Assembly (NCBI RefSeq): GCF_001294645.1
Contig: NZ_CP011868.1
Span: forward strand, 2,542,001-2,606,000
Length of the DNA: 64,000 bases
Direction: 5' to 3'
From: Pseudonocardia sp. HH130629-09
GTDB taxonomy: Bacteria; Actinomycetota; Actinomycetes; Mycobacteriales; Pseudonocardiaceae
The first letter of the stretch is position 1, and every line of letters starts with the position of its first letter. Both the position numbers and the translations under genes were made by a program. Shown piece after piece: positions 27,065 through 36,619 of this stretch. The notes under the pieces were generated by a model. The model did no database searches. It saw only the letters and a list, made by a program, of their open reading frames with translations, and was not told where the DNA came from.

Positions 27065-28624
27065 TCAGGCGCTGCTGGCGCCGCGGGTCGCCGAGCCGGG
27101 CTCGCGGTCCGGGCCGCCCTCGGTGATGCGGTGCAGCAGTCCGTCGAGGAGCCCCTCGTCGTTGCCGCCCGCGTCGCCGGAGTCGTCCCCGCCCTTCTCG
27201 GACTCGGGCAGGGCGTACTGGCGGACCCAGTCGACCTGCATCTCCGAGGGCTTCACGTCGCCGACGCCCTCGGGGAACCAGTCGAGCTGGATCGTCAGGT
27301 GCATCGGCCCGGGAGGCAGGACCGAGGTGTCGTCGGTGTGCCACCACTGCTTGCCGTCGACGAAGGCGGTCACGCCCTCCGGCGTCCACTCGACCGCCCA
27401 GTTGTGCCACTGGGTCGCGTCGATGTCGACCGAACCCTGGACCTGGGAGTTGTCCTCGCCGTAGTGCTGGAACAGGTTGGTCTTCTGCCGGGTGTGGTCG
27501 GTCATCTCCATGAAGTCGATCTCGCCGCCGACCGGGAAGTTCTCAGCGGTCGGCCAGAGCAGCAGCAACGCGTTGTACGACGGGTCCGACGCGGGCGCCC
27601 GCACCCGGCCCTCCCAGCGGCCGTACTTCTGGCTGCTGTCGGACCAGGCCATGCCGCCGGTGGTGCCGTCGGCGTCGCCGTCGATGGTGAGCAGACCGTC
27701 CTTCACCGAGATCGCCGACGGGGAACGGGTCCCCTTGCCGGCGTGGCCGGGGCCGTCGTAGGGGCTCCAGCCCGTGAGGGCGTCGCCGTCGAAGTCGTCG
27801 ACCTTGGTGGGCTCGCCCCAGCCGTGCTCGACGGCAGCGCTGGTCGCCGCACCCGGATAGGACGGGACCGCCGGGGCCGCGCCTGCGGTGCAGTCCGCGG
27901 GGGCCGGGGTCGCGCCGGGGGCCGAGGTGTCGGTCGGGGTGGTCGGGGCGCCGGGCGCCGCGCCCGGGTTCACGGTCGCCGAGGTCGTGTCCGAGGGTGA
28001 GCCCTGCTCTCCGCCCTGGTCGCCGCCGGATCCGGCCTGGTCACTCTGATCGCCCTGGTCGCCGGCCGAACCGCCCTGGCCGGCGCCCGAGGTCGTGTCG
28101 TGGCCCGAGGTCGGGTCGGAGCCCTCGTCGTCTCCGGCGCCCTTCTGGTCTCCGGCGCCCTTGTCGCTGCCGGAACCCTGGCCGCCGCCGGAGCCGCCGC
28201 CGGAACCGTGGTCCGCGCCCGACCCCTGGTCTCCGCCGGAGACCGAACCCGAGCCGGAGCCCGAGCCCGAGCCCGAGCCCGAGCCACGGTCACCACCCGA
28301 GCCGGACCCCGCATCGCTCCCCGAGCCACCCGACCCCGACGATCCCCCGTCGCCACCGGAGCCGCTCCCGGATGCACCGTCTCCCCCGGGCCCGGCCGTC
28401 CCGGGGGCGGCGGAGGCGCCGGGCTTCCCCGACCCGGCACCTCCGTCACCGCCGGTGGCCGGACCACCCGAACCGGCTCCCCCGCCCGGGGTGGCGCCCG
28501 TCGTGGGGCAGTCCGCGGTCGTCGTCGCACCCGCTCGACCGTCTCCGGTGTCCGCGAACGCCGCGGCCGGAAAACTGATCAACATCGCGGCGGCGATCGC
28601 CACGACCCTCACAGAGCGTCCCAT
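27065..28624 (-). CDS. Secreted glycoside hydrolase family 16 protein with long Gly/Ser linker
   Basis: GH16 enzymes cleave beta-1,3/1,4-glucans and related polysaccharides. The 519-residue protein has a signal peptide (VRVVAIAAAMLISFPAAAFA, cut before DTGDG), about 200 residues of Gly/Ser/Asp-rich linker, a Pro/Thr segment, then the catalytic domain from about residue 250. The active-site strand reads GGEIDFMEM, with nucleophile Glu, Asp and acid/base Glu in the E-x-D-x-x-E pattern. Trp-rich strands (WSPYDG, GRWEGRVRAP) complete the jelly roll. The ATG at 28624 has GGAGGAG at good spacing. The extreme linker suggests cell-surface or wall display; the substrate is unknown. Confidence 0.85.
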   Translation of the reverse strand: MGRSVRVVAIAAAMLISFPAAAFADTGDGRAGATTTADCPTTGATPGGGAGSGGPATGGDGGAGSGKPGASAAPGTAGPGGDGASGSGSGGDGGSSGSGGSGSDAGSGSGGDRGSGSGSGSGSGSGSVSGGDQGSGADHGSGGGSGGGQGSGSDKGAGDQKGAGDDEGSDPTSGHDTTSGAGQGGSAGDQGDQSDQAGSGGDQGGEQGSPSDTTSATVNPGAAPGAPTTPTDTSAPGATPAPADCTAGAAPAVPSYPGAATSAAVEHGWGEPTKVDDFDGDALTGWSPYDGPGHAGKGTRSPSAISVKDGLLTIDGDADGTTGGMAWSDSSQKYGRWEGRVRAPASDPSYNALLLLWPTAENFPVGGEIDFMEMTDHTRQKTNLFQHYGEDNSQVQGSVDIDATQWHNWAVEWTPEGVTAFVDGKQWWHTDDTSVLPPGPMHLTIQLDWFPEGVGDVKPSEMQVDWVRQYALPESEKGGDDSGDAGGNDEGLLDGLLHRITEGGPDREPGSATRGASSA

Positions 28625-28814
28625 CAGGCTCCTCCGTAACAGTGGTCTCCTGATCCACATCGCACGCTAGATGCCACAGTGTCACCACGATTCCCTCTGT
28701 CACCACATCGAGTAGGCAACCCCTCCACCGAGCGACCGCGGAACGTGTCCGGAACGGACGACCCACGCGTCCGGGGGACCGATCGGGTCACCGGACCGTG
28801 GTCACCGGAACGAC

Positions 28815-28851
28815 GAGAGCCCCGTCCGGCGGCGTGCCGGACGGGGCTCTC
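28815..28851. terminator. Strong hairpin terminator after pdxS
   Basis: A perfect 16-bp stem (GAGAGCCCCGTCCGGC at 28815-28830 and its complement at 28836-28851) with a 5-nt loop lies 20 bp after the pdxS stop on the minus strand. It would end the thrS-to-pdxS operon and shield the GH16 gene downstream. Confidence 0.85.
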
Positions 28852-28870
28852 GGGGCCGAGCGGGGGGCGC

Positions 28871-29788
28871 TTACCAGCCGCGAGCGGCGTAACGCTGCTC
28901 GTCGGGGATGTCGGCGATGTTGATGCCCACCATCGCCTCACCGAGACCGCGGGAGACCTTCGCGATCATGTCGGGGTCGTCGTGGAAGGTCGTGGCCTTC
29001 ACGATCGCCGACGCGCGCTGCGCCGGGTCCCCGGACTTGAAAATGCCGGAACCGACGAACACACCCTCGGCGCCGAGCTGCATCATCATCGCGGCGTCGG
29101 CCGGGGTCGCGATGCCACCGGCGGTGAACAGCACGACCGGCAGCTTTCCGGTGCGGGCCACCTCGGCGACCAGCTCGACCGGGGCGCGCAGCTCCTTGGC
29201 CGCGATGTAGAGCTCGGCGGCGTCGAGCGAGGCGAGCCGGCCGATCTCGGCGCGGATCGAGCGCATGTGCCGGGTGGCCTCGACGACGTTGCCGGTGCCG
29301 GCCTCACCCTTCGAGCGGATCATCGCCGCGCCCTCGGAGATGCGGCGCAGTGCCTCACCGAGGTTGGTGGCGCCGCAGACGAACGGGGCGGTGAAGCTCC
29401 ATTTGTCGATGTGGTGCGCCTCGTCGGCCGGGGTCAGCACCTCGGACTCGTCGATGTAGTCCACGCCCAGGGACTGCAGGACCTGGGCCTCGACGAAGTG
29501 GCCGATGCGGGCCTTCGCCATGACCGGGATGGACACGGCCTCGACGATGCCGGTGATCATGTCCGGGTCCGACATGCGGGCCACGCCGCCGTTGGCACGG
29601 ATGTCGGCCGGGACGCGCTCGAGGGCCATGACGGCGACGGCCCCGGCGTCCTCGGCGATCTTGGCCTGATCCGGGGTGACGACGTCCATGATCACGCCGC
29701 CCTTCAGCATCTCGGCCATCCCGCGCTTCACCCGCGCGGTGCCGTGCTGCGGACCGGCGGTGTCGGGGGTGTTCTCAGCTGCGGACAC
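28871..29788 (-). CDS. pdxS: Pyridoxal 5'-phosphate synthase lyase subunit PdxS
   Basis: PdxS builds PLP from ribose 5-phosphate, glyceraldehyde 3-phosphate and ammonia supplied by PdxT. The 305-residue TIM-barrel protein shows the core [31 protein letters not shown], with the first catalytic Lys region, [34 protein letters not shown] and the phosphate loop [25 protein letters not shown]. It is the last gene of the thrS-HIT-pgsA-patA-pimA-hypothetical-pdxS run, 16 bp after the preceding gene. pdxT, normally next, is 13.5 kb away. Confidence 0.98.
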   Translation of the reverse strand: MSAAENTPDTAGPQHGTARVKRGMAEMLKGGVIMDVVTPDQAKIAEDAGAVAVMALERVPADIRANGGVARMSDPDMITGIVEAVSIPVMAKARIGHFVEAQVLQSLGVDYIDESEVLTPADEAHHIDKWSFTAPFVCGATNLGEALRRISEGAAMIRSKGEAGTGNVVEATRHMRSIRAEIGRLASLDAAELYIAAKELRAPVELVAEVARTGKLPVVLFTAGGIATPADAAMMMQLGAEGVFVGSGIFKSGDPAQRASAIVKATTFHDDPDMIAKVSRGLGEAMVGINIADIPDEQRYAARGW

Positions 29789-29804
29789 GGGTGATCGGAG
29801 CTCC

Positions 29805-30392
29805 TCACATGACGGTCGGACTGCGTCGCGATTCTACGTGAGGTCGCGCAGGTGAACGCGGCGGTTCCGGATCGGCGATCTCGAAGTACACCGGCTCCGG
29901 TGCGGTCCCGTACAACCGCAGCATCCGGACCAGCCGCCGGGACCGCAACGCACGGGTGTCGCGGACGGCGTCGTTGTGCACCCGGCGGGCCAGCACGACC
30001 AGCGCCTCCGCCTCGGCGAGGTCGCCGCAGGGCGCGGGCTCCCCCGGCCCCCGCCGGACGGCGGCGAGCTGCCTGGTCAGGGCGTTCTCCGCGGCCTCGC
30101 GGGCGGCGCGGCTCCCGGCCGGGTCGCGGCCGTCCGGCGCCGGGGCGGGCAGCGCACGCGCGGCGACGGCGGCCCGGCGCAGGTCCGGCGGCGCGGCGGG
30201 ACCGAGCACCTCGGCGACGGCGAGCGCGACCCGGGCCCGGGCGTCCAGCGCCGCGGCCAGCCCGGCGCGGGCGGCGTCGACCCGCACGTGCAACCGGTGC
30301 AGGCGCCGGACCCGTGTCACGCACCACAGGGTGAGAGCCGCCACCAGCAGTGCCGCGAGGACCGCCGTCCCGGCGACGACGGCGGTGCTCAC
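29805..30392 (-). CDS. Conserved hypothetical membrane-anchored protein
   Basis: The 195-residue protein has one N-terminal membrane helix ([21 protein letters not shown]) followed by a helical, Arg/Ala-rich cytoplasmic part with [27 protein letters not shown] and a short C-terminal motif [11 protein letters not shown]. Proteins of this type commonly lie between pimA and pdxS in actinobacteria; no function is known to me. The GTG start overlaps the pimA stop by 4 bp, so it is translationally coupled. Confidence 0.8.
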   Translation of the reverse strand: MSTAVVAGTAVLAALLVAALTLWCVTRVRRLHRLHVRVDAARAGLAAALDARARVALAVAEVLGPAAPPDLRRAAVAARALPAPAPDGRDPAGSRAAREAAENALTRQLAAVRRGPGEPAPCGDLAEAEALVVLARRVHNDAVRDTRALRSRRLVRMLRLYGTAPEPVYFEIADPEPPRSPARPHVESRRSPTVM

Positions 30393-31513
30393 CGTGCGCC
30401 CCCGCGCACCAGCGGTCGCGGTGCGGCGGCGATCGCGGCCCGGTACACGCGCAGCACGTCCCCGGCGACGACCGGCCAGTCGTAGCGCTGCACCCGGTCC
30501 CGACCGGCGGCGGCGAGCCGGGCCCGGGCGGTGTCGTCGTCGAGCAGGCCGGACAGCGCGGCGGCCAGGGCGGCGTCGTCGCCGGGCCGGAACAGGGCGC
30601 CGGCGCGGCCGTCGTCGAGGACGGCGCGGAAGGACTCGAGGTCCGCGGCCAGCACCGGGGTGCCCGCGGCCATCGCCTCGGTCAGCACCATCCCGAAGCT
30701 CTCCCCGCCGCGGTGCGGTGCGCAGAACACCGCGACCGAGCGCAGCGCGGCGGCCTTGGTCTCCTCGCCGACCGGACCGAGCAGGTCGATCCGCTCGGCC
30801 AGCCCGGGCCCCGCGGTGCGCAGCAGCCGGTCGCCGTCGCCGCGGCCGACGACGAGCAGCCGCACGTCCGGCCGGTCGGCGACGACCCGGCGCAGCGCGT
30901 CCAGCAGCACCGTCATGCCCTTGCGGCGCTCGTCGAAGCGGCCGACGTAGCCGATCCGCACCGCGGGCGGCAGGTCCAGCACCGGTCCGCGGGCGAACCG
31001 GGCGACGTCGACGCCGTTGGGGATCTCGGTGGCGTCCCCGCCCAGGTGCTCGACCTGCACCCGGCGCGCGGTCGCCGACACCGCGATCCGCGCCGTCACC
31101 CGTTCCAGCAGGGGCCGCGCCATGGGTCCGAACGCCGCGAGCGCCCGGGACCGCTCGGTGGAGGTGTGGAAGGTCGCGACGACCGGCCCGCGGGCGTCGA
31201 GCAGCGCCAGCGCCGACACCGACGGGGTCGTCGGCTCGTGCACGTGCAGCACGTCGAGGTCGTGTGTGGCGAGCCAGCGCCGGGTGCGGTGTCGGGTCAT
31301 CGGGCCGAACGCGACGCGGGCGACGGAGCCGTTGTAGGGGACGCCGACGGCCCGCCCGGCCGGGGTGACGAACTCCGGCGCCGTGCCGGTCGCCGGGGCC
31401 AGGACCTCGACCGTGTGCCCGAGCCCACGCAGCGCGGCGGCCAGGTCCAGCACGTGGCGCTGCACTCCCCCGGCGACGTCGAGGGAGTACGGGCAGACGA
31501 TCCCGATCCTCAT
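30389..31513 (-). CDS. pimA: Phosphatidylinositol mannosyltransferase PimA
   Basis: PimA adds the first mannose from GDP-mannose to phosphatidylinositol at the inner face of the membrane, starting synthesis of phosphatidylinositol mannosides. The 374-residue GT4 protein starts MRIGIVCPYSLDVAGGVQRHV and has GYVGRFDERRKGMTVLLDAL, the donor-binding R-K pair, and the EX7E motif in ESFGMVLTEAMAAGTPV. It overlaps patA and the next gene by 4 bp each. Operon context with pgsA and patA supports the specific assignment over other GT4 enzymes. Confidence 0.94.
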   Translation of the reverse strand: MRIGIVCPYSLDVAGGVQRHVLDLAAALRGLGHTVEVLAPATGTAPEFVTPAGRAVGVPYNGSVARVAFGPMTRHRTRRWLATHDLDVLHVHEPTTPSVSALALLDARGPVVATFHTSTERSRALAAFGPMARPLLERVTARIAVSATARRVQVEHLGGDATEIPNGVDVARFARGPVLDLPPAVRIGYVGRFDERRKGMTVLLDALRRVVADRPDVRLLVVGRGDGDRLLRTAGPGLAERIDLLGPVGEETKAAALRSVAVFCAPHRGGESFGMVLTEAMAAGTPVLAADLESFRAVLDDGRAGALFRPGDDAALAAALSGLLDDDTARARLAAAGRDRVQRYDWPVVAGDVLRVYRAAIAAAPRPLVRGGAR

Positions 31514-32400
31514 CCCGCACCGACCGGTTGGAGCATGTGCCAGTCCCACGGGCGGCGGGCGATCATGTCGCCGAAGGCGTCGGCGAGGCGCTGGACGGCG
31601 TCGGGACCGGGCGGGAGGGGCGCGCCGACCTCCACGCCCCAGGCGTCGTCGGTGAAGTAGGGGTAGGCCGGGTGCAGCGCGGCACCGGTGAGCCGGGCGA
31701 GCCGGGCCGGGCCGGACGGCAGCCGGGCGGGCCCGCCGAGGAAGGTCACCTCGGTGCCGGTGCCGGACAGGTCGCGGTCGGCGACCAGGCAGACCACGCC
31801 GCCGCGGCGCAGCCGCCCGGTCAGCGCCCGGTGCGCCGTGCGGGGGTCGTCGGCGGTCACGACCTCGAACCCGAGCCCGGACCGGTAGGCGAGGAACCGG
31901 CGGAACAACGGCTCCGGGCGCAGCCGCTGCACGACGGTGGTCAGCGCCGGTTCGAGCCCGAGCCGGTCGAGCTCGCGCAGCAGATAGAGCCCGGCCAGGT
32001 CCCAGTTGCCGGCGTGCGGAAGGGCGAACACGACCCCGCGCCCGGACCGGACGGCCGCGAGTGCTTCGGCGACGCCGTGGGTGTGCGGCGCCATCGCGGC
32101 GTGCACCGCGGCGGGGTCGAGCCCGGGCAGTGCGAACGCCTCCCGCCAGTAGCGGGCGTAGCTGCGCATCCCCGCGGCGACCAGCGCGTCGAGCTCGGCG
32201 GGGGTCGCGGCGGGGCGGACCCGGCGCAGGTTGTGCCGCAGCCGCCGCACCCCCGGGCCGTCGCGGCGCACCGCGAGCGCGGCGCCCGCGTCGAACACCC
32301 GCTCCACGACGCCCGCGGGCAGCCGCCCCGCGACCGTCCAGCCCGCCGCGTACCCGGCGGCGCCGAGCGCGGCGGCCGTGCGTTCCCGCAGGTCAGGCAC
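31510..32400 (-). CDS. Phosphatidylinositol mannoside acyltransferase (PatA-like)
   Basis: This lauroyl/myristoyl acyltransferase-family protein should transfer a fatty acyl chain to the mannose of PIM1 or PIM2. The 296-residue sequence has the HX4D catalytic motif in ALPHAGNWDLAGLYLL and the family segments CLVADRDLSGTGTEVTFLGGPARLPSGPARLA. It starts at a GTG overlapping the pgsA end by 8 bp and overlaps pimA by 4 bp. The neighbours pgsA and pimA make a PIM acyltransferase role very likely. Confidence 0.92.
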   Translation of the reverse strand: MPDLRERTAAALGAAGYAAGWTVAGRLPAGVVERVFDAGAALAVRRDGPGVRRLRHNLRRVRPAATPAELDALVAAGMRSYARYWREAFALPGLDPAAVHAAMAPHTHGVAEALAAVRSGRGVVFALPHAGNWDLAGLYLLRELDRLGLEPALTTVVQRLRPEPLFRRFLAYRSGLGFEVVTADDPRTAHRALTGRLRRGGVVCLVADRDLSGTGTEVTFLGGPARLPSGPARLARLTGAALHPAYPYFTDDAWGVEVGAPLPPGPDAVQRLADAFGDMIARRPWDWHMLQPVGAG

Positions 32401-33007
32401 GGGGAGCCTCGCGGGAGCTCCGCCGTACCGCCAGGATCCGCTGGCCGAGGGTCACCGCCGTCCCGAGCGCCAGCACGACGAGGGTGACGGTCAGCGCCCA
32501 CGGCACCCCGACGCCGGACAGGAACGCCCCGACCAGGCCGAGGATGAGCCGTTCGGCGCGTTCGACGAGACCGCCCTCGGCGGTGAGCCCGACGGACTCG
32601 GCGCGGGCCTTGACGTAGGACACGATCTGGCCGCCGACCAGCGCCACCAGCGCGGCGGCACCGGCGAGGGGCTCGGCCCCGCCGGTCAGCGCCCACCATG
32701 CGAGCCCGGCGAACAGGGCGCCGTCGACGATCCGGTCGCAGGTGGAGTCGAGCACCGCTCCGAACGGGGTGCCGTGCCCCCGCGCACGGGCCATCGCGCC
32801 GTCGATCAGGTCGGTGAGCACGAACAGGGTGACCAGCACCGCGCCGAGCGCCAGCCACCCGGTGGGCAGGAACGCCAGCGAGCAGACCACGGCCCCGACC
32901 GTGCCGAGCACCGTGACGGTGTCCGGGCTTACTCCGCGGTCGATCAGGGCTCGTCCGACGGGGTCGGTGAGCCGGTTGACGTGCGCGCGGGCGAACAGGT
33001 TCAGCAT
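32393..33007 (-). CDS. pgsA: CDP-alcohol phosphatidyltransferase, phosphatidylinositol phosphate synthase type
   Basis: The enzyme joins CDP-diacylglycerol with inositol 1-phosphate to make phosphatidylinositol phosphate, the precursor of PIMs. The 204-residue membrane protein has about six helices and the full signature D-G-x2-A-R-x8-G-x3-D-x3-D in DLIDGAMARARGHGTPFGAV followed by LDSTCDRIVD. It precedes patA and pimA in one operon, which distinguishes it from the phosphatidylglycerol-phosphate enzyme. The ATG at 33007 gives the usual MLNLFAR start. A 95-bp gap separates it from the HIT gene. Confidence 0.93.
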   Translation of the reverse strand: MLNLFARAHVNRLTDPVGRALIDRGVSPDTVTVLGTVGAVVCSLAFLPTGWLALGAVLVTLFVLTDLIDGAMARARGHGTPFGAVLDSTCDRIVDGALFAGLAWWALTGGAEPLAGAAALVALVGGQIVSYVKARAESVGLTAEGGLVERAERLILGLVGAFLSGVGVPWALTVTLVVLALGTAVTLGQRILAVRRSSREAPRA

Positions 33008-33102
33008 CGGCGGCTGCGTGCTCCCGTGCAGGACGGCGACGGTGGGGGGACCCTGCCAGCCTAGTCCGACACCGGATCCGCCCGCCGCAGGTGCGGCCGG
33101 AG

Positions 33103-33660
33103 TCAGCGGCGTGGCGGTTCCCACGCCTGGGCCAGCTGGTCGCGGGTCTCGGCGAGCAGCTGCGGGATGACCTTGGTCTGCCCGACGACGGCGATGAAGT
33201 TCGCGTCCCCGCCCCACCGCGGGACGACGTGCTGGTGCAGGTGCTCGGCCAGCGACCCGCCTGCGACGTGGCCCAGGTTCAGCCCCACGTTGAACGCGTG
33301 CGGCGCCGCGACCTTCTTCATGGTCACGACGGCCTGCCGGGTGAACGCCATCAGCTCACCGGCCTCGGAGTCGGTGAGGTCCTCCAGGTCCGCGACATGC
33401 CGGTAGGGCAGCACCATCAGGTGCCCCGGGTTGTACGGGTGCAGGTTGAGCAGCGCGAAAACCTCGTCGCCGCGGGCGACGACGAGGTTGTCCGCGTCCG
33501 GGTCCGCCGAGTCGCCCAGGGTCTCCCCCCGGGCGATCCGGCAGAACGGGCAGCCGGTGTCACCGGCACCCTGGATGTAGGCGAGCCGGTGCGGGGTCCA
33601 CAGCCGGGCGAAGCCGTCGGGCGTCCCGGTCCCCTCCTGCGGGACCCACTCCTGCTCCAT
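33103..33660 (-). CDS. HIT domain protein (AP4A phosphorylase type)
   Basis: HIT hydrolases or phosphorylases split nucleotide substrates such as diadenosine tetraphosphate. The 185-residue protein has CPFCRIARGE near the N-terminus, LNLHPYNPGHLMVLPYRHV and the catalytic triad HLHQHVVPRW of the HxHxH type. The start is 9 bp after thrS. This thrS-HIT-pgsA order is conserved in actinobacteria. Confidence 0.92.
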   Translation of the reverse strand: MEQEWVPQEGTGTPDGFARLWTPHRLAYIQGAGDTGCPFCRIARGETLGDSADPDADNLVVARGDEVFALLNLHPYNPGHLMVLPYRHVADLEDLTDSEAGELMAFTRQAVVTMKKVAAPHAFNVGLNLGHVAGGSLAEHLHQHVVPRWGGDANFIAVVGQTKVIPQLLAETRDQLAQAWEPPRR

Positions 33661-33669
33661 GCGCCGATC

Positions 33670-35727
33670 CTAGGCGCCGGCCGGGAAGCTCTCCGCGGTC
33701 GGCGAGGTGTTCGTGCGCGAGCGCACCCACTCGATGATGGAGGCGACCGCCTGCTCGACCGGCACCGCGTTGGTCTGCGAGCCGTCGCGGAACCGGAAGC
33801 TGACCGCACCGGCCTCGACGTCGCGTCCGCCGACGAGCAGCAGGAACGGCACCTTCGCCAGGGTGTGGGTGCGGATCTTCTTCTGCATGCGGTCGTCACC
33901 GGAGTCGACGTCGACCCGGATGCCGGCGGCGCGCAGCCGGGCGGCGACGTCGCGGACGTAGTCGTCCTGGGCCTCGGTGACCGGGATCCCCACGACCTGG
34001 ACGGGCGCCAGCCACGCCGGGAAGGCGCCGGCGTAGTGCTCGGTGAGCACGCCGAAGAAGCGCTCGATCGACCCGAACAACGCGCGATGGATCATGACCG
34101 GGCGCTGCCGGGAGCCGTCGGAGGCGGTGTACTCCAGCTCGAAGCGGTCCGGCAGCATCAGGTCGACCTGGATGGTCGACATCTGCCAGTAGCGGCCGAT
34201 CGCGTCACGGGCCTGCACCGAGATCTTCGGGGCGTAGAAGGCGGCGCCGCCCGGGTCGTCGCGCAGCTCCAGACCGAAGCTCTCGGCGGCGTCGCGCAGC
34301 GCCCGGGTGGCCTCGGCCCACGACTCGTCGGACCCGATGGACTTCTCCGGGTTGCGGGTGGACAGCTCCAGGTAGAAGTCGTCGAGGCCGTAGTCGCGCA
34401 GCAGGTCGAGCACGAACTGCAGCAGGCTGCGGATCTCGCCCTGCATCTGCTCGCGGGTGCAGTAGATGTGCGCGTCGTCCTGGGTGAAGCCGCGGGCCCG
34501 GGTCAGGCCGTGCACGACACCGGACTTCTCGTAGCGGTAGACGGTGCCGAACTCGAACAGCCGCAGCGGCAGCTCGCGGTAGGACCGCCCGCGCGAGGCG
34601 AAGATCAGGTTGTGCATCGGGCAGTTCATCGGCTTGAGGTAGTAGTCCACCGCGGGCCGCTTGAGCTCGCCGTCGGCGGTGTACTCCGCGTCGAGCTGCA
34701 TGGGCGGGTACATGCCCTCGGCGTACCACTCCAGGTGCCCGGACTTCTGGAACAGCGCGCCCTTGGTCGCGTGCGGGGTGTAGACGAACTCGTAGCCCGC
34801 CTCGGCGTGCCGCTCGCGCGAGAGGTCCTCCAGCTCCTTGCGGACGACCCCGCCCTTGGGGTGGAAGACGGGCAGGCCCGACCCGATCTCGTCGGGGAAG
34901 CTGAACAGGTCCAGCTCGCTGCCCAGGCGGCGGTGGTCGCGGCGCTCGGCCTCGGCGATGCGCTCCAGGTAGGCGTCGTGCGCCTCCTGGGACTCCCACG
35001 CGGTGCCGTAGATCCGCTGGAGCTGGGCGTTGGCCTGGTCGCCCCGCCAGTACGCGGCGGCCGAACGGGTCAGCGAGAACGCCGGGATGTACTTGGTGGT
35101 CGGCAGGTGCGGGCCGCGGCAGAGGTCCGACCAGACGGTCGCGCCGGTGTGGGCGTGCACGTTGTCGTAGACGGTGAGCTCGCCGGAGGAGTCGACCTCC
35201 ATGACCTCGCCGTCGGAGTCGGCACCGCCCTTGAGGTCGATCAGCTCCAGCTTGTACGGCTGGTCGGCCAGCTCGGCGCGGGCCTCGTCGCGGGAGGCGT
35301 AGCGGCGGCGCTCGAAGCGCTGGCCGGACTTGACGATCTTCTTCATCGCCGACTCGATCTTCTTCAGATCCTCGGGGGTGAAGGGGGTGTCGACGTCGAA
35401 GTCGTAGTAGAAGCCGTCGGTGACCGGCGGGCCGATGCCCAGCTTGGCCTTCGGGAACAGCTGCTGGACGGCCTGGGCGAGCACGTGCGCCGCCGAGTGC
35501 CGGATGACGCTGCGCCCCTCCTCGGTGTTCGCCGGGACCGGCACGACCTCGGCGTCGGCCTCGGGGGCCCAGGCCAGGTCGCGCAGGACGCCCTCGGCGT
35601 CGCGCACGACGACGATCGCCTCGGGACCGCTGGTCGGCAGCCCGCCCTCCCGGACGCGCGCACCGGCCGTCGTCCCGGCCGGCACCCGGATCGGGGCGGA
35701 CGCTGGCGGGGCGGACAGTGCGGACAC
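33670..35727 (-). CDS. thrS: Threonyl-tRNA synthetase
   Basis: The enzyme charges tRNA-Thr and edits Ser-tRNA-Thr. The 685-residue protein has an N-terminal TGS domain, the editing domain ([25 protein letters not shown] with zinc-type His), the class II catalytic core with [11 protein letters not shown] and [22 protein letters not shown], and the C-terminal anticodon-binding domain ([14 protein letters not shown]). The GTG at 35727 follows AGGAGG at 7-nt spacing, so the longer in-frame extension is rejected. No T-box leader was seen. It heads the operon reaching to pdxS. Confidence 0.97.
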   Translation of the reverse strand: MSALSAPPASAPIRVPAGTTAGARVREGGLPTSGPEAIVVVRDAEGVLRDLAWAPEADAEVVPVPANTEEGRSVIRHSAAHVLAQAVQQLFPKAKLGIGPPVTDGFYYDFDVDTPFTPEDLKKIESAMKKIVKSGQRFERRRYASRDEARAELADQPYKLELIDLKGGADSDGEVMEVDSSGELTVYDNVHAHTGATVWSDLCRGPHLPTTKYIPAFSLTRSAAAYWRGDQANAQLQRIYGTAWESQEAHDAYLERIAEAERRDHRRLGSELDLFSFPDEIGSGLPVFHPKGGVVRKELEDLSRERHAEAGYEFVYTPHATKGALFQKSGHLEWYAEGMYPPMQLDAEYTADGELKRPAVDYYLKPMNCPMHNLIFASRGRSYRELPLRLFEFGTVYRYEKSGVVHGLTRARGFTQDDAHIYCTREQMQGEIRSLLQFVLDLLRDYGLDDFYLELSTRNPEKSIGSDESWAEATRALRDAAESFGLELRDDPGGAAFYAPKISVQARDAIGRYWQMSTIQVDLMLPDRFELEYTASDGSRQRPVMIHRALFGSIERFFGVLTEHYAGAFPAWLAPVQVVGIPVTEAQDDYVRDVAARLRAAGIRVDVDSGDDRMQKKIRTHTLAKVPFLLLVGGRDVEAGAVSFRFRDGSQTNAVPVEQAVASIIEWVRSRTNTSPTAESFPAGA

Positions 35728-35846
35728 GGGGGTGCCTCCTGCGGTGGTGCGAACGGATGGACCTCCGATGCTAGTCGGGGGGCGCGAACCGGTTTCGACC
35801 GCGGGGAACACGGGCACCGGGTGGCCCCGGACCGGGGTGCCCGGGG

Positions 35847-36230
35847 ATGATCGCGGACGTGAACGACGTCGCCGCCCGCTTCCGGGCCGCGATCGAGGCC
35901 GGGGACCTCGACGCTGCCGTCGCCCTCTGCCGCGACGACGTCGAGTTCCGCTCGCCCGTCGTGCACCGCCCCTACCGGGGCCGGGAGGCGTTGCGCCCCA
36001 TCCTCGGTGCGGTGTTCACCGTCTTCGGCGGGTTCCGCTACGTCGCCGAGTACTCCGGCGACGACGGCCAGGTGCTCGAGTTCACCGCGACCGTCGGGGA
36101 GCGCAAGGTGCAGGGGGTCGACGTGCTGCGCACCGACGACGAGGGCCGCATCCGCGAGCTGACCGTGCTCGTGCGGCCGCTGTCGGCGGCGGTCGCACTG
36201 CGCGACCGCATGGGCCCGCTGCTCTCCTGA
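35847..36230 (+). CDS. SnoaL-like / nuclear transport factor 2 family protein
   Basis: A 127-residue protein with the cone-shaped NTF2-like fold: [34 protein letters not shown] at the start, then [25 protein letters not shown], and a final strand [19 protein letters not shown]. Family members bind small hydrophobic ligands or act as isomerases; no catalytic residues can be assigned here. It is divergent from thrS with a 119-bp gap holding the thrS promoter. Confidence 0.8.
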   Translation: MIADVNDVAARFRAAIEAGDLDAAVALCRDDVEFRSPVVHRPYRGREALRPILGAVFTVFGGFRYVAEYSGDDGQVLEFTATVGERKVQGVDVLRTDDEGRIRELTVLVRPLSAAVALRDRMGPLLS

Positions 36231-36619
36231 CCCGGACCCGTCGCCGCAGGTCGGGGGCGGGGTTGCCGCCGCCCGGCGACCGACGACGGCCGGTCGTCCC
36301 GCCGGATGCAGCCGTCCGGCCGTCCAGGCCCGGCTCGCTCGCGCGTCGTCGCACACAACCGGCCGTTGCTCGATGCGGTGATCGCCTCGCCTGTGCAGCC
36401 CTTCGGCCGCGGGCACGATGGTCCACATGCCGCACCATGATCGGGCGATCCGGTCACGGAGCGCGCCATCACCCCGCTGACGTGCCGACATTCGAGTGAC
36501 GTCGATCAGGTGGGCACAACGCCGCCCTCCGGTCCCTCGTTGAGGCAGGGAACTCGTTGACCGGGTGAGACCACGCCACCGTCCGGCTGCGCCGGCAGAC
36601 GACCAGAAGGGAGAGCCGG
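36231..36619. other. Intergenic region upstream of the penicillin-binding protein gene
   Basis: The 389 bp hold no convincing gene; frames are Arg/Pro-rich. A short hairpin (GACGAC at 36282-36287 with GTCGTC at 36293-36298) lies about 50 bp after the upstream stop and may end that transcript. The promoter of the large gene must be here, but no clear -35/-10 pair could be chosen. Confidence 0.45.

Noticed and set aside
35728..35846. T-box or other riboswitch before thrS
   Set aside because: The gap is only 119 bp and shows no T-box or other known leader pattern; an AGGAGG site directly precedes the GTG.
33091..35850. 919-codon plus-strand open frame opposite HIT and thrS
   Set aside because: Antisense shadow of two well supported genes.
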